From Nothopassalora personata (lineage: Eukaryota > Ascomycota > Dothideomycetes > Mycosphaerellales > Mycosphaerellaceae): 64,000 nt of DNA. Numbering within the stretch: position 1 is the stretch's first letter; each line of letters begins with the position of its first letter. Of the stretch, positions 47,769-59,438 are shown piece after piece. Below the pieces are notes generated by a model that made no database searches, was not told the DNA's origin, and worked only from the letters and a program-made list of their open reading frames with translations. The translations under genes and the position numbers were made by a program. Location: contig CM066293.1 in the NCBI GenBank assembly GCA_033816765.1, positions 4,030,001 through 4,094,000 of the forward strand, written 5' to 3'.

Positions 47769-47912
47769 CTATGTCTGAGTATGAGTATGGCACATGGCCT
47801 TTCGCAGTTCGGCACCGAACGGAGGAAGGTCCTTGTAGACAACAACCGCCTCAGTCTGGGCCTTATTTAGATCTTCTGGTGCTGATGATGTCGATGTCGA
47901 CGCATGGGTCAT
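47769..47912 (-). CDS. Possible small protein, 47 residues
   Basis: ATG at 47912 in the context AACCAACATGACC, preceded on the same strand by a long pyrimidine-rich stretch as in fungal promoters. The frame reads MTHASTSTSSAPEDLNKAQT, then EAVVVYKDLPPFGAELRKAM, and ends CHTHTQT. It might be spliced to a further exon, but I found no clear donor. No family recognised. Evidence is limited to the start context and the amphipathic C-terminal half. Confidence 0.35.
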   Translation of the reverse strand: MTHASTSTSSAPEDLNKAQTEAVVVYKDLPPFGAELRKAMCHTHTQT

Positions 47913-47929
47913 GTTGGTTTTTTGAAAAT

Positions 47930-48140
47930 GGTTGGCGATGAGGAGGAGGAACGAGGAAGTTTGTGGGAGTGGCGAAGAGGTTCGGGGGCTCCCTTTTGCG
48001 CTTAGGAGAGGTTTGGGAGGTGGAGATGGGGTGGGATGGGATGGGGGGGGGGGGGTTTGTGGGAGGTTTGAGAAGGGAAGGGACCGGGGGGACGGGAGGG
48101 GAGGGAAGGAGATGGGAGATGGGAGATGATATGACGGGAT
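47930..48140 (+). other. Purine/G-rich tract with a run of 13 G
   Basis: The plus strand is strongly G-rich, with a run of 13 G at 48043-48055 and several further runs of three to six G, so it could form G-quadruplexes. It lies directly upstream of the possible minus-strand small gene, where it would be the CT-rich promoter or leader. Confidence 0.6.
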
Positions 48141-48414
48141 GACGGGATGAGGTGTCTTCGTAGGGGCTTTTTTGGAGGCTGGGTTTATTGATTCAACTTT
48201 TCCCTCGCGAAAGCAATAATGTGGCATGGCATGGCATGAATGGATAGAGTGGAGCGTTAAAATGTGATCTGATAGCTTGTGGTGATGCTTTGGCTCAAAA
48301 ATTCCTTGCTGCAATACATGAAACATACTCTTCGATGATGAATGGCCATGTGTGCTCAAATCCACCCAACAGAACTACCAGCACCCGCTCCCTCATCTCA
48401 TAGTTTAGGCCTAC

Positions 48415-49176
48415 CTACAATCCCAACAACGCCCCCTCCCTCAGAATCTGCTTCCCCTCAAACCTCAAATGCTCCAAAAGCCACTCCACCTCTCTCTTCT
48501 GCAGAAATCTTAGCTGTACCCTTTTCTTCTTCGTCTCCCTCTCGATCGCCGAGGCTTTCATCTTGATCGCACGGCAGGGCCCGATATCTGCGCAGATCTT
48601 AGTCTGTGCGCGGTGTACGATTAGGCAGAGGAGGAAGTCGCGGACAGAATGGGCCATGGCGTTGCAGATGGAGTTGGTGCAGAGGGGGTGGGGGGAAGAG
48701 GTCAAGATGTAGAGGCCGGGTGCTGTTGCGAGGCCTCTATGGAGAGCCTCGGGGTGTGGGTTTTGCTTCGAGATTTTGGTCAAGGTGATATTGATGGTTA
48801 TCTTGCGGGCGAAGGGGATGGCAAAGTGGCGGATCTGTTGAAATTGGGATTCGGGGATCTGGTCGAGGTTGTGGATGCTGTCTCTGATGGGTTCGAAGAG
48901 GTTGTTGCGATTGATCACGAGCTTGAGGCTATTGTAGAAGATGGCCTCTGCTTCTTCACGGATAAGGCTGCAGATTGCGAGGAGAGCTGGCTCTTTGATC
49001 TCAGCTTTGACGATATCCGATCCGTCTTGACGAGATGTGATGTCCTTGGGCTCGAGAATTTTCTTGTAGATCTTGAGCCTAAGCTCTGGCGGGATTGATA
49101 GGAGTTTGGGTGTTGTGTTGCTCTTCGATTGTGGCGTTGGAGCGACAGCAACTGGCATGGAAGAAAGTACGCCCAT
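48415..49176 (-). CDS. 2EXR/F-box-like protein
   Basis: 253 residues from the ATG at 49176. The frame is open farther upstream but without a clear better start; an in-frame ATG lies at about 49284. The core motif LLSIPPELRLKIYKKILE is the hallmark of the 2EXR family, abundant and uncharacterised in Dothideomycetes. ALLAICSLIREEAEAIFYNS, the usual second conserved block (relatives read QTCKQIRxEA), follows. The rest is helical and basic (ERETKKKRVQLRFLQKREVE near the C terminus). No enzyme motif. Function unknown. Confidence 0.75.
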   Translation of the reverse strand: MGVLSSMPVAVAPTPQSKSNTTPKLLSIPPELRLKIYKKILEPKDITSRQDGSDIVKAEIKEPALLAICSLIREEAEAIFYNSLKLVINRNNLFEPIRDSIHNLDQIPESQFQQIRHFAIPFARKITINITLTKISKQNPHPEALHRGLATAPGLYILTSSPHPLCTNSICNAMAHSVRDFLLCLIVHRAQTKICADIGPCRAIKMKASAIERETKKKRVQLRFLQKREVEWLLEHLRFEGKQILREGALLGL

Positions 49177-49647
49177 TTTGTGGAATGTCGACGCGGTTAT
49201 CCTTTCGGGGATGTCTTTTTGGTAGTGTGGTACTGATCGTCCCCTCAAAGATGCTGAGGTGGTAATGAGATGTCGTACAAACATGCGATCGAAGTCAATC
49301 ACCCAAGCCTGAAGATCTCTTTGTCCCAAAGTGAGATGTGCTTTGTGTCATCGATGCCCTGTCAAAGATTCACTTCAAAAGATGAACCTGCGACGGCAGT
49401 GCTGTTCCTGTCTGCGATTATTCACCGTCAGAGCGGTATGGGAGCGTATCGTAGTCGAGCCGTGCGACGTAATGGCCTTGCTAGGTAGGCACTCTCGACC
49501 AAGCCACAGCCCTCAGGGCACTTACCAGAACGCCCAAACAGGAGCTCATGGCTAGTGGTAAGCCAGATAGTTGTCCACGGCGAAATGTCCCACATACTCG
49601 ATCAGCCCATGAGCAAGGCATCTCATGGGTAGTGTCTCCGGCTTATG

Positions 49648-49866
49648 CTAAACCTTAGTAATGTCCTGGACTACAGCTTCAGATATCTTCTCCAGGGCGT
49701 CGCGATGGTTGCTGAGCTCTGCCGCATCGGCTTCATCTTATTGAAAATCCCGGAACCGCTTGTTCATGTGGTCGCACAACTGCCCAGCCACATCGGCGCA
49801 GAATGCATCCTCAATGTCCAAAAGACCATCCTTGCACGAACCAGTGATGAGGACATCGAAGTTCAT
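49648..49866 (-). pseudogene. Small ORF with one in-frame stop
   Basis: From ATG 49866 the frame reads MNFDVLITGSCKDG, then EDAFCADVAGQLCDHMNKRF, a TAA at 49738-49740, and then continues in the same frame DEADAAELSNHRDALEKISE to a TAG at 49648. Both halves look coding, so this may be the remnant of a small gene. It is weakly supported and not recognised. Confidence 0.3.
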
Positions 49867-49952
49867 AGCGATAGTGCTGCCAGTATAGAAGCATAGGAAG
49901 CTTTCCCTTGCCCCTACCCGTTCACAAGAACAACACAGTATCGTCCAGCCAT

Positions 49953-50684
49953 TCACCAAAACCACAACCACCTCAACCCCGACCCATGCTCATCCGCATC
50001 AACCACGAAATCAATGAGATCTCGCTTCGTCAAATACAACCCACTTCGCTTCTTCAACACTTCATTCATCCGCTGCGACAAGACCCAAGCAAGGGTGCTC
50101 GAGAAATCGATCGTGCCCATTCTGTCCCAGTACTCTGGCTCATACACTGGAGTGCCCTGGACCGTGATGCAGTGCTTCTCGCCTATGCGGACGCATTTCG
50201 TCGGATTCGACGGCGAATCCACTTCATCCAGACAGTCGAGACTCACGTCGTCAAGTGATGCGGAAATCGATCGATGAAAATTCTTAGGGGGTCTCTGCTG
50301 CCCCGGCTTTGCCCCCGCCACCGTCTGACGTCCTAGATCCAAAATAATGTCAACATAATTGCTCCAGCGCACACGGAAATGTCGAAGGAGTCTGCCATTC
50401 TCCTCGCCGATGGCATCGAGCCAATTGATGAGACCCAGTGGCGCTATAGATCTGCACACGTCAAAGGATACGTTGACATTGGAGAAGTAGAGCGGCATGG
50501 CTTCGTGGCGAATTTGCTTGCAGGTTTGGAGGATGGATGCGCCTTGCTGTTGCTCACGCGTGCGGGACCTGGGCGCGGATGAGTAGACGCATGGATCGAT
50601 GTACACCCACTCGTCGGAGAAGAGGTGGGTGTAGACGTTGATGCGGAGTTCTGCGGGGAGATCGAGGAGAGTGCGAGGTGGCAT
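49953..50684 (-). CDS. 2EXR/F-box-like protein, single exon
   Basis: 243 residues from ATG 50684 (MPPRTLLDLPAELRINVYTH). The first block LLDLPAELRINVYTHLF and the second block ILQTCKQIRHEAMPLYFSNV define a 2EXR-family protein. A Trp/Arg-rich middle follows (LLRHFRVRWSNYVDIILDLG) and it ends GSGLRWLWFW. Complete and uninterrupted, without introns. It sits on the same strand as, and about 780 bp upstream of, the other 2EXR gene (48415-49176). The two are only distantly alike. Confidence 0.8.
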   Translation of the reverse strand: MPPRTLLDLPAELRINVYTHLFSDEWVYIDPCVYSSAPRSRTREQQQGASILQTCKQIRHEAMPLYFSNVNVSFDVCRSIAPLGLINWLDAIGEENGRLLRHFRVRWSNYVDIILDLGRQTVAGAKPGQQRPPKNFHRSISASLDDVSLDCLDEVDSPSNPTKCVRIGEKHCITVQGTPVYEPEYWDRMGTIDFSSTLAWVLSQRMNEVLKKRSGLYLTKRDLIDFVVDADEHGSGLRWLWFW

Positions 50685-51874
50685 GGTGGTGAGTATATAA
50701 GTGAAGACAAGATTCGTCTAAGATCGTAGAGCCTCAGGTATGTGCTTGTGCTTGAATGCAGGAACTGTCGACGGTGTGGTGGCACTTTGTAGGTCTTCAG
50801 CCAGGGGTTGGAGGTGTCGATAGCATGGTCAGTACCTGGTGTCTGTCCTCATCACTTCGATATTGAGTTCAAGTGTAGATGAAGTATACCCTTGCCGTGG
50901 GTATCGACTAGCATTTCGTAGTGGGCCATCACTTGAGACATTGGCTTAAGCTCAAAGTATGACAATGGCCGCTTTGGGGTATTGATTCCTCCATACTACG
51001 CCGAGAGCCATCCACCAAATGGTGTACAAGAAGGGATAGTTCCCATCTCTATCTACTGGAGCTACGGTCGTCATTTCCAACAGCGAGCATCAAGGCTGTC
51101 GCGTTAACGGGAGCACAGGTATACGAACGAGGCTTACAGTGCAGACGGTCTTTGGAGCTTCCGGTGTTTCAGGTGTCTTCTCTGCATGTGAAAGCGACTA
51201 ACGTGAAACAGATCAAGGGAGCGATAGCATCACAGGCATCTTGCCAGGTCGGCATCGGCGAAAGACAAGGCAGAGGTTCACAGATGGGTGTTGTCCGTGG
51301 TTGATGCACGAACATGCAGCAGCATCGAGAATGGTAGCCATTCGGATCGCAGTAGCCGGGACCCTGAAAGCTTTGGAGAGCGCGCTAGAACTAGTGCTTT
51401 CGTCCACTTGAGATGCTGGCGAAGCCGAGCACATTGGCGATACTTTGTGCTGCTGCTGTGTGTGTGTGTCCTTCGTGACAGACGTGTTCTTGCACGATAA
51501 CTATCGTTGACGTCCAGTCAGACGGGTGAGACTTGGTCTTGAGACACGTGCGACGAGCGGAGACGTGAAAGTGTCGGCCAGACTGACAATTTCTGCTCCG
51601 CTGCATTGATATTGCTGGTACCGTATGCAGGCTGCGTTGGGACACTTCCTCCTGCATCGTGCATACTGTAAGATCGCAAGGGTAATGAGGATGACTAGAT
51701 CCCCTTGGCCTACCGGCCATATCCACTGGAGCTGTTTCTGTTCCTGCGTCGGCAGCGAGAGGCATCCCATGGCACTGGAAATCATCTCAATGTCGGCTTT
51801 GCAGCCGGCGGAGATGGCTTGTGGACGGAGGTAGCTCTCTCCTGTCTCGTCGTTTGTGCATTGCTCTAAGCACT
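50685..51874. other. Intergenic, about 1.2 kb, no gene seen
   Basis: Only short overlapping frames on both strands without recognisable motifs. Includes the upstream region of the 2EXR gene and the 3' region of VPS45. Confidence 0.5.
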
Positions 51875-53820
51875 CTACGTTCGACCGACTTCCCTCCTGA
51901 GCCGGCCAGCAGCAGTATCTGCCTTCGGCTCCGGCCACGCATCGACAGCTTCTTCAACCTCGTCCAGAAACGACGCACTATTGTGTATGCCCGTACCACC
52001 AAGCACGACCCTGATGCCGGGACTGCTGGCGTTGACTTGGGCGACCATTTTGGCCTCCTCGTAAGTGCTACCGCCCACAATGAACACGATGATGTCTTGT
52101 GGCTTCTCCCTCGTCTGACCTCCACCTTCCACGAAAGGATAGTTGTTTATGCTGAGGCGACCTTTGATGAGATCCTGGAGCGTGTTCTCAAGCCGAGGAG
52201 AATGTTGAGTATACACATTCTCGACTCCGCGCAACCCGCGGTTGAATCGTGATCGTGCTTCTGAGAAGATGTTGCCTGGTTGGAAGAGATCAGGGATGGC
52301 GCCAGAGCCGGGGATCGATTGTAGTGAGTGCGCATATGTCAGAAGCTTTGGTATCAAGTTGATGCGGTTTCGGCTGATGTTGCCCGCCAGTGCCAACAGG
52401 TCCAGAAGTGCAGGCGTATTATTGTTGTTGTGACCAGAGTAGCGCAGAGCATATATCGCCACAAGTCGCAGCTTGTTGCTTGGCGGTATGCGCGGGTCCT
52501 GGATGAGCTTCTGCAATGTCTTCACATCTGTCGAATGGTTGTCATTACATGCAAGACTCTGTTCCAGCTCGCTCACGTCGAGCAAGGCATCTGTCCCCAC
52601 CCGTCTGCTGAGCTCCGTGACCAGTGTGACGTGCTTCGTGACATTTCCGGACAGTCGTCGGAACTCTGGGTACTCCTCCACGAAGCGCTTCATGTCTTCA
52701 ATGCTGTCCAGCTTCTGGCCAGATGCTTGCTTCGATGCGAATTGTTCGACATACTCCTTCGCGTTTTGACCAAGATCTCCGAAGTTGAGGTACATGTTCT
52801 TGGCGAAGAACGGATCCTGGTCTTGCGAGAGCACGATGTCCTGCAAGATCTGTTAGCTCGCAAAGCTGAATGCACGCTTATCATACACAGACCTTGAACT
52901 CAGGTCGGACGTCGGGCACGTCACTCAGGTTGACCCTGCCATTCTCAATCCCGAGCAGCTCATGCACCATGGCTTGGTACGTCCATTGGGTGAGTAATGG
53001 CGTGACTGGATCCTCTCGCCTGTCGACCAACAGCAGAATCGGTGGTGTGTCTGGCTTTCTGAAGTCGAATAGCTGATCCTCCTGGGTCATCGCATACCGC
53101 ACTTCTGTGGCCAGCTTCTTGCATAGTAAGCTGTTCTTTTCGTATCTGATAAGAGGCTTCTTCTTCAATGCCAAAAGCATTGCCAGCACGCCTTCCGTGG
53201 TCCTCGCCAAGCTGTCCTGGTTCCAGAGCTCAGGCGAAGACGAGAAGATTCGGGTGGACAAAGGTATTGAGCAGAGATCCGGGTTGATGACCAAGAAGTC
53301 GGCAAAGTACTCCATTATAGACTTGACCACTTCATGGTCGTCGGCTTCCGCTAAACGTTCTAGCGAGGACTTCTTGATGATGTTGCTGAAATCTGTGTCA
53401 GTCAGAAGTCGTTCATCTCTTCCTCTGCCATGACTTCCCACGTACATATGTGGTATTCTCCATACTTTGGTTCTCGAAACTCATCGATGAGGAACTGTAT
53501 GCTGTCGGGGGAGGGACGCAAGAAGCACAGGCACCGCAGATGGCGCATCTTTTCGCGATTCTGGTCATCGAGGCGATTCGTGAGGTAGACGGAGTGGTTC
53601 AGCAGGGCTGATTGTGTTGTTGCGGACGACACTATGGGAACCTGCGTCGGTGTAAGCGCCGCTGCTTTTCTACTCGTCTGCCCAGCACATCGCCTACTGT
53701 GTCCTTGTCCAACAACAATATCTTCATCTTCGCCGCGCCATTGCCACCACTGGCCCCCCCACTCTCACCTTGCGACACGAGCTTGGTGATGTAGCCTTGG
53801 ACGCTCTGAAAGATGTCCAT
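51875..53820 (-). CDS. VPS45: VPS45, Sec1/Munc18-family vesicle fusion protein
   Basis: Four exons: 53698-53820, 53446-53641, 52893-53392 and 51875-52840. The introns are 56, 53 and 52 nt. The spliced frame is exact and gives 594 residues, the usual Vps45 length. It begins MDIFQSVQGYITKLVS and includes LLNHSVYLTNRLDDQNREKM, KYGEYHIYFSNIIKKSSLER across intron 2, LLVDRREDPVTPLLTQWTYQ, QDPFFAKNMYLNFGDLG, and near the end DIIVFIVGGSTYEEAKMVAQ, all typical of SM proteins. Vps45 binds the syntaxin Tlg2 and its SNARE complex and is needed for Golgi-to-endosome and vacuolar traffic. A Gly/Ala/Ser insert (about residues 17-31) is lineage-specific. The start at 53820 matches the family; the frame is open a little farther upstream. 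It diverges from CDC34 with about 650 bp between starts. Confidence 0.95.
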
Positions 53821-54470
53821 CGTGGCTGGGTGACGCAGGTCTAGAACTTCCTCTTCATACTCCACTTCACACGGCTCTTGCTGGTTGGCACCATCGACTC
53901 AAATCCAGACGATTGCAACAGATGCCGTATTGATCGTTCACTGAGCACATGTCAGGTGTGTCGTGCTCGTCGATCAGGCACGGGCGGACTTTGTTCGGTG
54001 AGCAGGTCCACGGGTCGCCCATTCCTCGGCAGACCCGAAAGCGGCGTTACCTTATGACATACCAAGTCACCGTCCAGATCCGCTTCCTTCACTCTCTCCT
54101 TTTCCTCTGCTCTTCTCTTCACTGATTCTGCCTCTCAGGCACCATATCCCATCCATGTGCGAAGGCACTACATCCGAAGGCTCCTGAACCGAATTGCATT
54201 CACTCGCTCCCATACCACGAGTGAAGTCGGTCATCCCGCCCGACATACACCTCCGAGTCCTCAACCTTGATAACGCTCCTCTTCTTCCCTCACTTCTGTA
54301 CTCTAAAGCCGAAGATCTCGCCAACATCTACCATTTCCTCTTGTCCTCCAACATCCACGGCAACTCCTCCACTACTCCCTCGGCCAACAATACCCGGTGC
54401 AAGTCCATCTTACGTACCACGACCAGTCCGACCTACCTCCCCGGGTCATACCGCATCTACACCGGTCAAG
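53821..54470. promoter_or_regulatory. Shared upstream region of VPS45 and CDC34
   Basis: 650 bp between the two divergent start codons. CT-rich stretches (for example about 54090-54130) precede CDC34. No specific binding site was identified. Confidence 0.5.
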
Positions 54471-55124
54471 ATGGCGGAGAAGATTCTCATGAACGAGTAC
54501 AAGGCTCTCTCGAAAGAAACCTGGACTAACATCTCCCTCGTCAACGAAAACATCTTGGAGTGGAGCGTGGCTCTTGTCGTCCTCAACCCGGACTCTCTCT
54601 ACTACGGCGGCTACTACAAGGCCAAGATGACCTTCCCGAGCAACTACCCGTACAACCCGCCGACCTTCAAGTTCGAGCGACCACTGTGGCATCCCAACGT
54701 CTACCCCGACGGCCGTCTCTGCATCTCCATCCTCCACCAGCCCGGCGAGGACATCATGAGCGGGGAGTCAGCTGGCGAGCGGTGGAGTCCTGTGCAACGG
54801 GTGGAAAGCGTGCTGATCTCAGTCCTCTCCCTCCTCGACGACGCAGAGTGCAACTCACCAGCAAATGTGGACGCCGGTGTGCAGCTGCGGAACGATCCCG
54901 CGGGGTACAAGAAGCGTGTTGCGGAGGATCGTGAGACTTCCAAGCAGGACATCCCAGCGGGATTTGAAATGCCGACACACGAAAGTGCTTTCAAGAAGGA
55001 GGATAACGTGGAGGATTTTAGCTGGAGTGATAGCGAGGCGGAAGACGACTTTGACAACAGCGACGACGATGAGGAGATGTTTGACGATGACGAGGGTACG
55101 GACCAGGAGGAAGATGATGAGTAG
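54471..55124 (+). CDS. CDC34: Ubiquitin-conjugating enzyme E2, Cdc34 type
   Basis: 217 residues, intronless, from ATG 54471 (MAEKILMNEYKALSKETW). The UBC fold is complete: MTFPSNYPYNPPTFKFERP, the HPN motif (HPNVYPDGRLCISILH) with catalytic Cys84, and the acidic loop insert (QPGEDIMSGESAGERW) that marks the Cdc34/Ubc7 class. The stretch SKQDIPAGFEMPTHESAF closely matches the region of yeast Cdc34 just after the catalytic domain, and the protein ends in a long acidic tail, also Cdc34-like. Cdc34 works with SCF ligases to build K48 chains on cell-cycle regulators. An upstream in-frame extension back to 54267 lacks family similarity and is taken as leader. Confidence 0.93.
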   Translation: MAEKILMNEYKALSKETWTNISLVNENILEWSVALVVLNPDSLYYGGYYKAKMTFPSNYPYNPPTFKFERPLWHPNVYPDGRLCISILHQPGEDIMSGESAGERWSPVQRVESVLISVLSLLDDAECNSPANVDAGVQLRNDPAGYKKRVAEDRETSKQDIPAGFEMPTHESAFKKEDNVEDFSWSDSEAEDDFDNSDDDEEMFDDDEGTDQEEDDE

Positions 55125-55625
55125 AAGATGCCTTGCACTGGAGTGATGATGGCAGAGGAGACTAGATGATGACAAACCACGATACCATTTGGGCGGCGTT
55201 CAACGGCGGGTGGCTTCAGTGTATTGCTTCCAGCGTGGAGTTTGGAGGGTTCATGGTATCGCTGTTGGCAGGGGTCCATAGGTGAGCGGCTGGCTTGCTA
55301 CTAGACGCATATGGGCATGGGCGTACGGTCAAGCATGGGAATGTGTCTGCGAGCAAACCGAGCTCGAGCTTGCATGTGACGAGTGCTTGCCTAGTATGAG
55401 CATGATTGGTTCATTACGCATTTTTCCCATCTTCTCCCATAATCACAACAAACTCCCAACCCAAGTGATAAGCTGCACGCTTCACCCTGCACAACACTGC
55501 TAGCAATACATACCACCACTGCTGTCGGCGTTTGCTCTCTGTCGCGCTGACGTAACGCGAGGCGACGCGCCAAAGTTTCGTGCACCGCACCTACCCGCAG
55601 GGCGATCTCTGGAGAAAGCGCAGCG

Positions 55626-58457
55626 ATGGCTCCGAAGAGGAACCACATCACTTACGGCAGACAACCAAACACCAAACGCAGACGGCATGTGAATCTGCCG
55701 CCCACTGACATCGACCTCTCACCAACAGATTCATTCCTTCTCGCGCCGATGAACAACCACACACCACCTTTGACCCAACGCCCCGAATCGCAAAAGGCCG
55801 CAACCATGACTGTCGAGCCGAGCCAGAGCGCCATCGCCGAGGTGGTCTCGTTCACGATGACGACGGTGGAGAATGCCAGTCGGTGGTTGAGTGTAAGCAT
55901 CTCGGTGTGCTGTAGGATGACAAGTACGACATGCTGAGATGTTGGGATGGCTGACAGGGACCATGTGGTGGTGTAGGTTACGAATAATGATGCCCAAAAG
56001 GCGGTGAATCTGATCATTGACGATGCCGACTTTGCCAAGTATAAGTCGGAGAATTCATGGGAGGAGGGCTTGATGCATGCGGATCGAGGTGAGTGGGAGA
56101 TGAAGGGGAGGGTTGAGGATGGGAGGTGATGTGTCGGAGGTGATGTGTAGGAGCTGCTGGGTCTGCTACGAAGTGGGAGACGCTGACATGTTGTGTCCAA
56201 TACAGAAGGGAACCAATACCTGCAGCCGCTTGGGAGCAGCACCAATCCTACGAGAGGAAACTCGCCTGCACCATCGCTATCGAGCCAGCATCCCAGAACG
56301 AAGAGCGATGAGGATCGAGATCTTGAAGCCGCTCTTGCAGCCTCAAGGGTGGACGCTGAAATCAAGGGCGGGCAAGAGACGGGCGTCGTTGATTCGAATG
56401 GCACGGAGGTCAAGAATTTTGGTCCCGCCACGCAAGAAGAGTACGATTCTGACAAGTGGGCAATGGTACATGTTGCACAAGAAGTGGTGCCAGACGTGCC
56501 TCTAGCGGACAGGAGACATCAGGAAGGCAAGCCTCGCTTTCTGAAGCATCTTCCAGACGGAGACTACACGCCCAATCTGCTCACCATCTGCCACGCGATA
56601 CCACAAGCGAGGACTTGCTTGCTCATGAACAAGTATGAGAGGAGGGACGACTATGGCTTCAACCAGGATTGGTGGCGTGGACATCCGATCGCCATGCCGA
56701 CGATCGTGAGCACCGCAGATCACGTACCAGCTGAACAGGACGCGGAGAGGAACAATGAGTTTGTGCAGGAGGTGCAGCGTCTCATGGCGTTCTTGGACAG
56801 CAGCAATCGCGCATATGCTACCATTGGAGCTTTGACTCAGACCGAGGCCATCCGAGATAATAATCTAGCTTTCAATGCAGGTTCGCTCTTGGAGCTTCTG
56901 TTGAACAGCTGGCATACTGCTGCGCTTCGGTGCATAGAAGATGGTGCATCGTATCAAGATGATACGCCGAGCATGCAGGCAGCGTTTGAGAGGCTGTTCA
57001 TCAGCATCGTCGGCACTGACGACCCGGACGGCATGGACAACAAGCTGCTGGGGCTGTGGGACCTAAAGCTGGACTCCGACCCAAACAAAGTTGGCTTGAC
57101 CCATATCTTTGAGCTTCTCAGCGGTCTCCTCTGGAGCGACGACCTGGAACTTAACAACTACATCGAGACTCCGGCGGACGTGCTGGTCATGAAGATCAAC
57201 CAAGAGAAAACCGGTTGTAAGCTTGGCGTTGACATACCGCCGGCGTTCTACCTGGACAAGTACTTGAAAGAGAACATCAAAGTGACGCAAAACCTTAGGA
57301 GGAAAATGTCGGAAGCCAAGGCACGTCTCAGTAAGATTGCGCAGATCGAACAAAAGCTCAACAGCTGGGCACATCCTACGAAAGCGACGCGGGTTGATGC
57401 CAGCCTGATGCTGAAGCATACTATGGGTCACTTTTCAGGACAAAACCGCAAGGACATTGATGAAGCGGACCAGTCGAACAGCGCTCCTCTCGGTCATGAA
57501 GTGTCGGAAGAGTCATCGGCTATTGCGGAACAGCTCGCCCGGGTCATGGCGAGCGTTGAAGACAAGCTGGACCGGCTCAAAGTGGAGAAAGATAAGATCC
57601 AGAAGCTCGTCGCCGAGCTGTCAGTCTCAAATCCACCTGGCATCAAGGAATCGGACCTCAAGGATCGCTACACACTCCGAGGTGTCGCCACGAAGCCGAA
57701 TGTCACATACGTCCTGCGACCGAAGTCGAAAGACTCGTTACAAATGTCAGAGGATGACGACACAGAGATGCTGCTACCCAAGCAGGCCGATGAACAGCAG
57801 TATGAGTGGTGGCGAATCGAGTATACCGTCAATGGATCCAGTGCCTCAATCTCGAACGAGGTCTTCACTCCTGAAGAATCTGTCCTTCAAGCTGTGCAGG
57901 TGGAACACAACTCAGCACTTCTAGTCTACGCCAGCGACGACGCATGCGAGCCCGTCGATGACGACGGCCTGCCCGAAGCTCTCCAGAAATTCATAACACG
58001 AGACAACGACGCCTTCCAGGCCGAACTCAATCGTCCTCCAGCTTACTGCGTGCCGAACTGGGACGATTTCAACGATATTCCACGTACATCGATTGAACGC
58101 CGGGGTTCGAAGGACAGTACGGCGGCGGTGGGTTCAGAGGATAGTGATTGTGACGAGATTGACGTCCGTCAGCATTCGGGCTTTGCCTTGGGCTATGAGG
58201 TCGGCCAGTCGCAGAATGCGATGGAGCTGGATGGCGTACCTCAAGGGGACGATCAACCTCCGACCCCGGTGCATGAAATAGTACTTGATGAACAGGTGGA
58301 GGGGGTCGAGATGGAGAAGGTGGAGAAAGCGCATCAGCCGCTTGTGCCTAGAACTCAGGTTAATGGTGCTGTCACTAATGGTGATGGTGACGTCACGATG
58401 GGTGGTGTCGGGGAGAGTCAGGATGATGGTGTGGGTGGGGCGACTGGTGGGAGGTGA
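55626..58457 (+). CDS. UBA-like/UIM protein with a degenerate USP fold
   Basis: Three exons: 55626-55892, 55977-56088 and 56206-58457, giving 876 residues. A basic N terminus (KRRRHVN) is followed by a UBA-like segment (SRWLSVTNNDAQKAVNLIID, about 84-103) that crosses the first intron. A ubiquitin-interacting motif follows (EDRDLEAALAASRVDAE, about 160-176), then a long region laid out like USP25/USP28 peptidases: GDYTPNLLTICHAIPQAR (about 240), IPPAFYLDKYLKENI, coiled coils, and QYEWWRIEY...LLVYASDD (about 655-690). The usual Cys box (GNxCY-like) and the His of the His box are not present, so it is probably catalytically dead. A role in recognising ubiquitin chains, perhaps as a scaffold, is inferred. 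It follows CDC34 on the same strand, 500 bp downstream. Confidence 0.8.
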
Positions 58458-59438
58458 GGTCAAGTGAGATAGGAGGGTGTATTAGAATAGCCATCCTTTG
58501 TGAGTGTGCGCCTACAGGATAGAGATGGAGATGCGGCATGGTCGAGATACCCTTCGCGGGATAGCAGTCGCGTCGTCGGGGTAGGATAGTAGGATTCAAG
58601 CAGATTCGAGATTCTGGCCGTCTTCACGCCTGTAATCGACACGTGTGCGAGGCTGAAAATCGGAGCTTTGGCGTTGAGGTACGCAGCTTTTTCAGCTCAC
58701 TGCTTTCGCACAAGATTCCAATGAAGCATATGGATGTTTGGCCGAGTCGTCGATACGCATTGATGCGCCCTGTGGCCCCTGAAAGTCGAGTTATATTTTT
58801 CATCGATGGAAATAAGTTGAGGCTAAGGAGGCTTGTTCATACCAGGACAAATGTGTACATGCCATGCCTATGGTGCTGTGGTGGAGCTCTGGTCTAGACA
58901 GACGCTCTTGGTCGAATATGCGGAAGTATAGTTGCGTGGCAAGGGCCGTAGCATCGACACGAAAGGGGCCCGCTTCGTGTTTTGCGTATGTAAGTGCATA
59001 CCATCTGATCCTTGCTGCTTGTGTGTGTGATTCTGCCGGCAGCCGAGATTTCGACCATTCTACCATCTACACCACTTCATCAACGTTCCACAAGCCAGAA
59101 CAACATCCAAAGGCACCCGCCTCTACCAACACATGGACCTTTCTGGCACTATATCGAGTGGGTGAAGTTTTAACAGCCCGTTGACAGCAGTTCGCTTTTC
59201 AAAGTAGACCACAAGTGTCAATCTGAGCTCAGCTTGATTATCAAGGAACACGAGAAGCCTGACTTCCAGTGTCCGCACTGCTATAGCGATCATGACTCGG
59301 CTGTGAAGCATCATCAAAAGGCTCTGGCATCTCGCGCCACTACGAAGGCCACCGCTCCGGAGCGACCGCACGTCCTTGGTGCGAATCGTCCTGCTCTTCA
59401 TCTCAAGTCTAGAACAGTTGTCAACAACGAGAAGTCAC
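58458..59438. other. Intergenic, about 1 kb, no gene seen
   Basis: 3' region of the preceding gene and short frames only. A frame at 59234-59527 contains CPHCYSDHDSAVKHHQK, but it has no support as a gene. Confidence 0.45.

Noticed and set aside
52242..53433. Plus-strand frames of 98-189 codons across 52.2-53.4 kb
   Set aside because: Antisense shadows of VPS45, whose spliced frame is exact and conserved.
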